Assembly (NCBI GenBank): GCA_001970955.1
Contig: MPUH01000794.1
Coordinates: 1 to 34,641, forward strand
Direction of reading: 5' to 3'
Length of the DNA stretch: 34,641 bases
Source: Stentor coeruleus
Lineage: Eukaryota > Ciliophora > Heterotrichea > Heterotrichida > Stentoridae
Position 1 is the first letter of the stretch; every line of letters starts with the position of its first letter. Under the pieces are notes generated by a model. That model was not told the DNA's origin. It worked only from the letters and a program-made list of their open reading frames with translations, and did no database searches. Shown here in pieces: positions 27,648-34,641 of this stretch. Made by a program: the position numbers and the translations under genes.

Positions 27648-28943
27648 ATGAAAATATCTTTTTCTCAAGCTCGGAACAATAGCGAAAAAAGTATCATCAA
27701 CAAGCCTGAAGCCAAACGTATCCAGCCTCTTTTCAAAAAAAAATTTTCGCCAATGCAAAGCCAACTCACATACAGCAACAGTATCAGCTCTGAGCCCAAG
27801 GCTTTCCACCATGATTTTGACCTCAAAGCTTCTGAATACAAATCTCTTTATAATGAAAAGCTCGAAATCATCCGAGACCTTATCACTTACACATCAAAAT
27901 ACGAAAATGCATATTCGACCAGAGCTAGATTAAACAAAATCCTTAGTCTAGGAAAAAACCTTGAAAGCCTTATTAAATCGAGCACTGAGCAGATAAATAC
28001 TGAGATTAAATTCCAAAAAAAACTTATAAGTAATCTCGAAAACGTGAAAAACATTGCAATAACCGAAAAAGACGATAAAGATAAGTTCCCTGACGACGAC
28101 GAAGACACAGTAAAAATCTGTGTCAATGTTTCAGGAGTATATTGTATAAGCTTTATAACCTACGATAGAAACATGAGACAATTTGATATAGACTTATATG
28201 GAGAAAATGATGCAAATTACTACAGTTACCATTTAAATTCACAAATCAAAGACACAATAGAAAACCTTCCTGCAAGGCTTACTGAATGTATTTTAAACAA
28301 TATGTACTTTTGCACATTTCAAGATAGAATGGTCCTTAGGTTTCGTTCAGGACATATAAATGAAGAATATATTGTCGTGTCAATTAAAGGGCATACTGAA
28401 GAAGTATGTGTATGCTTAAAAGAGCTCCCTTCAACATTTGAGTTGTGTCTTAGAAATAAAACTTTGGTGATTAACAAAAGTGATTTGAAAATAAAGTCAA
28501 TCGATGAGTTGAAAACATCAGGGAAAAGGCATATGGTTAAGAATATTATTGAAGAAAAACTGTGTTTTATTCATGGAGAACTTCATTGGGAACTTTCTGA
28601 GTGGGAAGTGTCGAAAAAACTTAAGAAAAAAAGCACAGCTAATGAAATCAATGTGAGGTCTGCTAAACAAAAGGACTTTTTGGATGATTATGAGGTAGTT
28701 GTGACAAATGGGACTGTTGTAGTTATGAATACTAAACTGAAAATTGACCTTATTTTTAACACAATACTTCAAAAAACTAGGATTTTGGTGAATTATAATA
28801 ATCAAAGTGTGAAAATTGTAGAAGAGGATTTCGCTAATGAGTTCAAGCTTTTGAAAAGGCTCCAGAAAGTGTCAATTTGCTCAGTGACCATGCTTAAATC
28901 ATTAGAGTTTTTAAGATTTCTCAAATTGGTATTATTTAATTAA
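27648..28943 (+). CDS. 431-residue protein of unknown function with N-terminal coiled coil
   Basis: I do not recognise this protein. Residues 1-60 are basic and disordered. Residues about 60-145 are helical and likely coiled coil (YKSLYNEKLEIIRDLITYTS; LSLGKNLESLIKSSTEQINT). A short acidic stretch DKDKFPDDDEDT follows. Residues about 155-420 look like an alternating beta-rich globular part: VKICVNVSGVYCISFITYDR, FDIDLYGEND, RMVLRFRSGH and YIVVSIKGH, then a second half with YEVVVTNGTVVVMNTKLKID and a final helical end. It has no signal peptide or clear membrane span. The two beta-rich halves might be related repeats, which I could not confirm by eye. The first ATG was chosen; the AT-rich leader contains upstream stops. 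Confidence 0.78.
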   Translation: MKISFSQARNNSEKSIINKPEAKRIQPLFKKKFSPMQSQLTYSNSISSEPKAFHHDFDLKASEYKSLYNEKLEIIRDLITYTSKYENAYSTRARLNKILSLGKNLESLIKSSTEQINTEIKFQKKLISNLENVKNIAITEKDDKDKFPDDDEDTVKICVNVSGVYCISFITYDRNMRQFDIDLYGENDANYYSYHLNSQIKDTIENLPARLTECILNNMYFCTFQDRMVLRFRSGHINEEYIVVSIKGHTEEVCVCLKELPSTFELCLRNKTLVINKSDLKIKSIDELKTSGKRHMVKNIIEEKLCFIHGELHWELSEWEVSKKLKKKSTANEINVRSAKQKDFLDDYEVVVTNGTVVVMNTKLKIDLIFNTILQKTRILVNYNNQSVKIVEEDFANEFKLLKRLQKVSICSVTMLKSLEFLRFLKLVLFN

Positions 28944-29037
28944 CTAAAATCTATTAAAAACTCATGAAAACTAACTTAAGCAAGCCTAAAATCTAAAAAA
29001 TCCTATTCCCAAAGGTTTTAATATAATGCTTTCATTA

Positions 29038-29660
29038 TCAAGATTTTGCAGCTACAAAAATTCCTATCAAAACCCCAACTACACATAACACTACTATAAA
29101 AATCCAAATAGTTTTTTCTTAGCACTTCTCTAATAATTATTAGTCCTTAATGTCTCTTTTATTTCAATGTAAGCATTTTCACCAGACAACATCATGCCTA
29201 CTTCTTTAAAAAAATATTACCTCAACTAAATCTTTATATAAATTTTTAATCTCTTTCTGGTACACTTTTAGCATATCTCTAATAATTTTATTAGAATCTT
29301 TAAAAAAAAAAATTTTCATTTATAATCCTGAACCGATATCGTTTATTTAATCATCACAATGGGACTTTCATATGAGTTATAATTATAAAAGTTTTCCTAG
29401 ATTTTGTATTGTTTAATAGCCCTTCAGCTGTTTTTTCAATAAATTGAACATTTGGTTGCACTTGGAACTTAAGTAAGTTTCTGATATAGCTGCCAAGGTT
29501 TATAAGCTCATATTAAATTTTGATGTGGCTTCGGGTTGCAATTTTTTTAGTTTTTTAGTTCTTTTCGAAATCTTTGAGCTTTTCTGATACGTCTTTGAAG
29601 GCTTTGTCTGAATTTTTGAAGATTCTGAGGGGAGTTTGGAGTGTGTATTCATTTTTACTA
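29038..29660 (-). pseudogene. Decayed gene for a tail-anchored, possibly SNARE-like coiled-coil protein
   Basis: Reading down the minus strand, protein-like blocks appear in changing frames with stops between them. About 29650-29570 includes NSDKAFKDVSEKLKDFEKN. 29512-29354 includes YELINLGSYIRNLLKFQV. 29319-29221 starts MKIFFFKDSNKIIRDMLK. About 29204-29113 includes MLSGENAYIEIKETLR. 29112-29038 is a hydrophobic helix (IWIFIVVLCVVGVLIG) followed by AAKS and a stop. Helical blocks followed by one C-terminal membrane span is the layout of SNAREs and other tail-anchored proteins, but no diagnostic SNARE layer residue was identified. No 15-nt intron joins the blocks, so I call it a pseudogene. 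Confidence 0.45.
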
Positions 29661-29698
29661 TAAATTTAATAATTAGAAGAAGGTTTTTAGGTATTTGC

Positions 29699-29950
29699 TT
29701 ATGTCTGTGGAGCTGAGTCATCGTTGTCTTCTGTTTTAGCCTTTTTGTAGGGCTTTCCAGATTTTTTCTGTAGCTCAGCTGTTTTTTCGTCCATGAACGA
29801 GATCTCACGTTTGAGAAGCTTAATAGATTTCATTGAAATGTCATATTGAGAAGAGAGCTTGAGGTGTTCCTATGTTTGGATTACGTTTTGTAAAGCTTTG
29901 AATTTGCGTTTGAGTTCTTTATACTTATCTTTGTAAGATGAGGTCTCCAT
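29699..29950 (-). CDS. INO80E-like small coiled-coil protein (one 15-nt intron)
   Basis: Exon 1 (29950-29885) encodes 22 residues. A 15-nt intron (29884-29870) follows, and exon 2 (29869-29699) completes a 78-residue protein ending TAA. The protein reads METSSYKDKYKELKRKFKAL, then QNEHLKLSSQYD and IKLLKREISFMDEK. This matches the N-terminal coiled coil of INO80 complex subunit E and related chromatin factors: a YK-x-KY-x2-LKRK-x-K-x-L start, an EH pair about 4 residues on, and a basic-SF step near the end. The EH pair forms only after splicing, which supports both the intron and the family. The C-terminus (KKAKTEDNDDSAPQT) is disordered. If correct it is a nuclear subunit of a chromatin remodeller. 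It is short, so chance similarity of coiled coils remains possible. Confidence 0.62.
29870..29884 (-). other. 15-nt spliceosomal intron
   Basis: On the minus strand it reads GTAATCCAAACATAG. It has the same length, GTAA start and TAG end as the transporter intron. It contains an in-frame TAG and sits between codons 22 and 23. Confidence 0.75.
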
Positions 29951-30977
29951 TTATATGTGAAATTAGAATAAATTGTTTTTGTTTGAAGATAGGAAATAAT
30001 ATGAAGAGTTTATGTAGATTTTGTATATAAAAATTGATTTGTTCTTTAGTTATGCATATTTTATATGATACACGATAAAATCTTGACGCCTGTTACAACT
30101 TTTAAATAAGGAATTAATATATTCAAATGCCTTTGATTCATTTTATTAGTAAAGCTTAGTTAATAACCCATTTGCAGTCAAATACAAATTTTATTTTTTT
30201 AACAGACATTTCTTACAAAAATAATACTTAAAATAATAATTATGCGTAAATATTAAAGCATATTTAAGCTGATATTAATTTTTAGTTCCTTGCAATTTTT
30301 ATATATTTTTTGATTTATATTAGCAATTTTGATTTTGCAATTTGATACTGTAAAAAAAAAATATAGTTCTTACAATAAGAACTATGTTATATAAAATTTA
30401 ATAAAATGAACTGTTTTGATTTATACTTTAATACTATATGAATGCAATTAACTCTAAAATGTTGATGGATTAGTTATTTTTTCATGAATCATAGTAAGAT
30501 TATTATGCTATTAAAGTTTAGAAAATTTATTGTTTTAGTTAAGAAGATATTATAATTTTTTTACACTTATAAGCATGCAATTACTTGGATCTAAATTTTA
30601 AGTATGGAAAGTGAAAATATTATATTAAAGCACAGATCAAGGAATAAATATTTATTAAATCAATTCATTTTTGATGACTTAAATAAGAAATTTTAGATCT
30701 GGAAAATATATGCATATATAATTAAATCAAGATTATTATTGATATTTGGAAAATATAATTTATCGGAAATCTGAAATGATATTATTCAGAAATTTTACAA
30801 TTATATAACTAATTACTTTTATAGTTTACTTATTTATGCTTATAAATAAGAGTATTATACTATCACACTAAAATAATATAAACAGTCTGTATTTGCAAGT
30901 GATATGCATTCTAAGCAATAAAGCTATAGTTTTGAATAATAATCAATATTAGTATTAGCTTTGAAAGTTACTTATAA
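29951..30977. other. Divergent AT-rich intergenic region
   Basis: About 1 kb between the INO80E-like gene and the large plus-strand gene, so it should contain both promoters. No gene, RNA or strong repeat is visible. Confidence 0.6.
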
Positions 30978-33900
30978 ATGCTATATAGGCAAATGCTTTT
31001 GTTGAATTTATTTCATCTAGCTCTCAGTACAATTTTAGTGCAAGATTTCAATGAAGTCCTTCTCCCCCCAAGTACATCACTAGATTATATCTTTTTGGAT
31101 TACTTTGAAGGGATTCAGCTTAAATATTATGTTGAAAACGCGAATCTTACTTCATCATTTTCACTTCAAGCAGAAATCAAAAAAACTTACATAAAATACC
31201 CAACAGTCTGGCCCAAAAGTTCAATATTCCGAGAAATGGTCACACATTTTGATTACTCTCATACATATACATACTATTTTACTTCAAATTTAGTCGGATG
31301 CTTTAAATCAAACATCAACATTGATACTATAGATCAGTTATGGATAACTAATGTTGATAGTTCTAAAACAAACTTTACAATCTCAGCTTTATCTATCATA
31401 AACTACAAAAAAACAACCCTAATTAATGCTAACATAAACAATTATTCTTTATCAGAAATATATGATCCCAAAATGTTAAACTCAACTATACATACTAAAT
31501 CAAATAGAAATATCTTGAACAATAATTCTAATTCAAAGCAAAATATTAACAGTTCTCCTTATCAGAACTTTCTTTTAGTTGTAGGCCAAGATTATTCACA
31601 AGATCTCAATTTCCCTGAAAATATTTTCTACATCATAAGTCTAAACGATATTGTCTCAGTTCCAAAATTTGTGTCAATTTCATTGCCATTATTAGCAAAT
31701 CTAACTCAATTATCAGTTTCTACGTACTTTTCAACAAACATTATAAGCTTTGGAGGATGTGATGGGGATAAAGCTTATAATTTTATATACAACTTTTCTA
31801 ACTCACAAAATCCAATTTTCATACAAAAAATATTTGAAAACACTTGTTTGGAGCCATTGACTAATTATTCGAGTTTTCCCATAGAAAATGTAGTCTTGCA
31901 AATGCAAAACTCATCATATCAGCTTATAGTCCTTGATAGAGCTTATGGACTTGAGTCTTATATTATGAGAAATGGGACTTTTGAAATTGGGTTTGATATT
32001 GACATGAGTCTTTATGGGGATTTACTTGGGTTTAAAGAGTATCTTGATCCTGCAAACATAGATAATCAAGCTTTTGTTAAAACAATACATGGAGTTTTTG
32101 TTATACAAACTAGTGATATGAGCGAGATTAACCATATTATTAATATAGACAGTAAAGGGGATGAGAACTTTATAAAAGGGATTTATTTTTATAATGATTT
32201 TGCTTATTTGATTTTTATTGAAGATGAATCAAGAGTATCTGTTGGGATAGTTAATATAGAATATCCAAGGTCGATTATTGATTATGCAGTTTATAATGAT
32301 AGTGATGTTAATGTTGATGGACAGTGGGGATTTTTACCTGGAGCTACGAAAATAATGCATGTTAGAGTTGATAAAAGACTTATAAACACTTTTATTTGTA
32401 CCCCTATAATACCAAAACTAACAGTTAAATCTTCAGATGCGGATTCAGCATATTTTATTCAAGCTTTTGATATTTACAATGACCCAAAAAGGAGTCTTTT
32501 GCAGATTATTCTCACAACACCTGATATGTTTAGTATAATTTTGACTGATAATGGAAGCTATTATACAACACCCCCAACAATTGTTAACAACTTTCTGATT
32601 TCTGATGGGAATATTGAAATACCTGCTTATATGTTTTCTGGTTGGAATCTGACTTGTGGCTTGGAACCGTTCGATGATTACTATAATTATATTACTGTTG
32701 TAGATAATACTCCTGAGAAGATAAAATATTATAAAAATTTGAGTTTTAGTGACAATGAAGATATTTTTTATGTGGATAACTATATTGTAGTTGCAGAGAA
32801 AGAAAAGTTGTTGCTTGTTGATTTTGAAGATGATATAGTTTTGGAGTATGATGTGCAGAATGTTGCTGGAATTGGGTCAATAATTTTCAATTCGATGCAA
32901 GTGTTCTTTGTTATTAGTAATGTAAACAATGTATGCACTTGCTTTCTGATTAACAATTCTACCATTACTCCTATAGAAACTTACATAAAAACCTGTAAGT
33001 TTATTCAAGTCTCCAAAGACTATTTAGTAATAAGCAGCTATGATAAACTTACAATATACAGCATTGAGTCATTAGAATCTTTTAAACACCTTCTTACTGT
33101 AAACATTGAGGGAATTCTTCTAGAAAAAATTGAACTCCTCTCAATGTCTATCCTTAAAAACCTTAACACCCTCTTATACATCGGCACTCAAAAAACAATC
33201 CGCACAATTAACCTAAACACTTTAAACATAGATGATCATCGCTTTTCCTTTATAAGCACAAATGAAAGAGTTGACTATACAACTTTTATATCAGGACAGC
33301 AAACTCTTACCATTACTTCTAATGATAAAATTATCGTATATGATAATTATATTACCACTGCAATAATAACTTTAGACATAAATGCTAAGAAACTAGTTCA
33401 GTTTGATAAGTATGTTTTAGCTTCAAATGATAGCTCAATATTTCTTTTAGACACAACAGTTAAATATACAAGGAATACTGTGATTTTTTCTAATAAGACA
33501 AATGCAAGTATTTTAGGAATGATGTTTGGAAAAAGTGGATATGGTTATGTAGCGATGATAAAAGATAAAATAATAGATATTTATCAAATCAAATGCTTCA
33601 TGAGAAATGCATCATGTGAAAATAATGTGATGGTAAAGGTTAATGCTGATATAAACAAGTACACAGAGAATAGCGCTTTTAATCTAAATCTTAATATAAA
33701 ATGCTGGAACGAGTACTCATCTAGATCAGCAATTATTCCAGTACTTTTAATCACATATGGAATGTCAATATCAGAAAATCAATTTCTCATTAATCATAAA
33801 ATTGAGTATGGTATAGAAGTATCATATTTAATCAGTGACTTTTTCAATGGGTATGATTTACAAGCTGATATAATTTTAAACAATAAAAATATTACATACA

Positions 33901-34641
33901 ATGAGTACCTTCCAGTTTATATAAATCCTTCACTACAAAATAGTAGAAAATATACTATAAATGATAATATGATAGACCATGATGTAATACCTTATTTGAA
34001 TTATGCCTGTATTTTAACTGCAGGTAATAATATTCTATTAGTAAATATAGTTACTGGAAGCATTGATGGGAATTTTTCAATTACTTCAAAATATAATGTA
34101 GACTTTGCATGCATGAATATCAAGTATGTTTCCACAGATGAACCTTATTCACTAGCTATAGTTGGGTGTAATTATTTAACCTCATTAAATCAAAGCAGCT
34201 TAAAATATTCATATGGTTCAGTTTTAATATCCCTTGTAATTGACTTAGAAAGTAAAACTCTTGTCTCAAATATTGAAACTGAAATAGACACTGTACCAGT
34301 TTTTACAAGAATACTCCAGGGAACAAAAAATACTTTCATAATCCTTGTTGTTGATGGACTTACAGATGATAATTATAATAATAATCATGTATGGATATAC
34401 AAAGGTTACTGGAATGTTTTTGATATTAAAATTTTATTTGAACAAGCTGTGAATTACTATACATTAAAACTTGATAAATTTTGTGCAATCACTCTAGATG
34501 GGACTTTTGATTATGAAAATACTTTAAGTCTTTATGTTGTTGATTATTGGTATGGGGTTAGAGCTATTATAAGCTATAATGGAAGCGTTATGCAGTTAAT
34601 AGATGGGCAATACCTTGATAGTTTAGTATCTTCTATAGGAG
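30978..34641 (+). CDS. Very large secreted or membrane protein, partial (runs off the right edge)
   Basis: One frame is open from the ATG at 30978 (directly after an in-frame TAA) to the last base: 1,221 codons with no stop. The N-terminus MLYRQMLLLNLFHLALSTIL looks like a signal peptide. The rest is rich in beta-type strands, aromatic residues and many N-x-S/T glycosylation sites. Blocks such as NFLLVVGQDYSQDL, IISFGGCDGDKAYNF, YQLIVLDRAYGLE, YLVISSYDKLTIYSIE, FVLASNDSSIFLLDTTV-like (read YVLASNDSSIFLLDTT) and YACILTAGNNILLVNIVTG resemble blades of beta-propellers. A long extracellular, propeller-containing surface protein is inferred. I recognise no named family. A transmembrane span, if present, would be beyond the window. 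The 3' end and any 15-nt introns of in-frame length cannot be judged here. Confidence 0.85.
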   Translation, partial: MLYRQMLLLNLFHLALSTILVQDFNEVLLPPSTSLDYIFLDYFEGIQLKYYVENANLTSSFSLQAEIKKTYIKYPTVWPKSSIFREMVTHFDYSHTYTYYFTSNLVGCFKSNINIDTIDQLWITNVDSSKTNFTISALSIINYKKTTLINANINNYSLSEIYDPKMLNSTIHTKSNRNILNNNSNSKQNINSSPYQNFLLVVGQDYSQDLNFPENIFYIISLNDIVSVPKFVSISLPLLANLTQLSVSTYFSTNIISFGGCDGDKAYNFIYNFSNSQNPIFIQKIFENTCLEPLTNYSSFPIENVVLQMQNSSYQLIVLDRAYGLESYIMRNGTFEIGFDIDMSLYGDLLGFKEYLDPANIDNQAFVKTIHGVFVIQTSDMSEINHIINIDSKGDENFIKGIYFYNDFAYLIFIEDESRVSVGIVNIEYPRSIIDYAVYNDSDVNVDGQWGFLPGATKIMHVRVDKRLINTFICTPIIPKLTVKSSDADSAYFIQAFDIYNDPKRSLLQIILTTPDMFSIILTDNGSYYTTPPTIVNNFLISDGNIEIPAYMFSGWNLTCGLEPFDDYYNYITVVDNTPEKIKYYKNLSFSDNEDIFYVDNYIVVAEKEKLLLVDFEDDIVLEYDVQNVAGIGSIIFNSMQVFFVISNVNNVCTCFLINNSTITPIETYIKTCKFIQVSKDYLVISSYDKLTIYSIESLESFKHLLTVNIEGILLEKIELLSMSILKNLNTLLYIGTQKTIRTINLNTLNIDDHRFSFISTNERVDYTTFISGQQTLTITSNDKIIVYDNYITTAIITLDINAKKLVQFDKYVLASNDSSIFLLDTTVKYTRNTVIFSNKTNASILGMMFGKSGYGYVAMIKDKIIDIYQIKCFMRNASCENNVMVKVNADINKYTENSAFNLNLNIKCWNEYSSRSAIIPVLLITYGMSISENQFLINHKIEYGIEVSYLISDFFNGYDLQADIILNNKNITYNEYLPVYINPSLQNSRKYTINDNMIDHDVIPYLNYACILTAGNNILLVNIVTGSIDGNFSITSKYNVDFACMNIKYVSTDEPYSLAIVGCNYLTSLNQSSLKYSYGSVLISLVIDLESKTLVSNIETEIDTVPVFTRILQGTKNTFIILVVDGLTDDNYNNNHVWIYKGYWNVFDIKILFEQAVNYYTLKLDKFCAITLDGTFDYENTLSLYVVDYWYGVRAIISYNGSVMQLIDGQYLDSLVSSIG

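Noticed and set aside
29354..29950. Apparent single gene using TAA and TAG as glutamine
   Set aside because: All other genes here use standard stops and CAA/CAG for Gln. The first TAG is removed by a 15-nt intron, and the region splits naturally into a small intact gene and a decayed one.

Overview
The window looks like macronuclear DNA of a heterotrich ciliate, most likely Stentor. It is very AT-rich, with compact genes on both strands that mostly lack introns. Long reading frames end at TAA, TAG or TGA as in the standard code. Two genes contain an intron of exactly 15 nt (GTAA...TAG), a heterotrich hallmark: the MFSD1-type transporter and a small INO80E-like gene. There are no rRNA or tRNA genes, phage genes, transposases or CRISPR arrays that I can recognise. 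The species name is inference; the intron length and code use are read from the sequence.

Layout. 0.2-5.7 kb: MORN/IQ protein (+), a coiled-coil protein (+), 3-mercaptopyruvate sulfurtransferase and RBX1 (both -, only 6 bp apart), and a GNAT acetyltransferase (+). 5.9-11.8 kb: three minus-strand genes, namely a zinc-finger/WWE protein with minisatellite-coded repeats, an ankyrin/SAM protein with a CaaX end, and an otubain-like protein that appears to lack its catalytic residues. 12.2-17.2 kb: an acidic protein, a calcium-dependent protein kinase (CDPK) with a DYD in place of DFG, a disordered protein, and a Cys-rich protein with a CaaX-like end. 18.1-20.5 kb: a coding region broken by several frameshifts. 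20.9-22.3 kb: MFSD1-like transporter. 22.3-27.6 kb: a gene-poor tract holding three tiny paralogous genes. 27.6-31 kb: a 431-residue unknown protein, a decayed tail-anchored protein gene, and the small INO80E-like gene. 31 kb to the end: a secreted or membrane protein of more than 1,221 residues that runs off the window.

The most novel signal is the family of three small proteins (72-78 residues) at 23.6, 25.7 and 26.8 kb. Each begins Met-Gly with nearby Cys, as in myristoylated and palmitoylated proteins. Each carries, at exactly residues 43-69, a gapless motif E-x2-N-x2-K-x4-P-x-L-N-x3-N-x-L-x3-R. I do not recognise this family. Several other proteins here also have possible lipid-attachment ends: N-terminal Met-Gly in the MORN protein and CDPK, and C-terminal CaaX in the ankyrin/SAM and Cys-rich proteins. 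There is no sign that these genes form one pathway, and eukaryotic neighbours need not be related in function.

Two single-N positions (1257 and 4056) are each flanked by near-identical sequence and are best read as unmerged contig overlaps, not biology.
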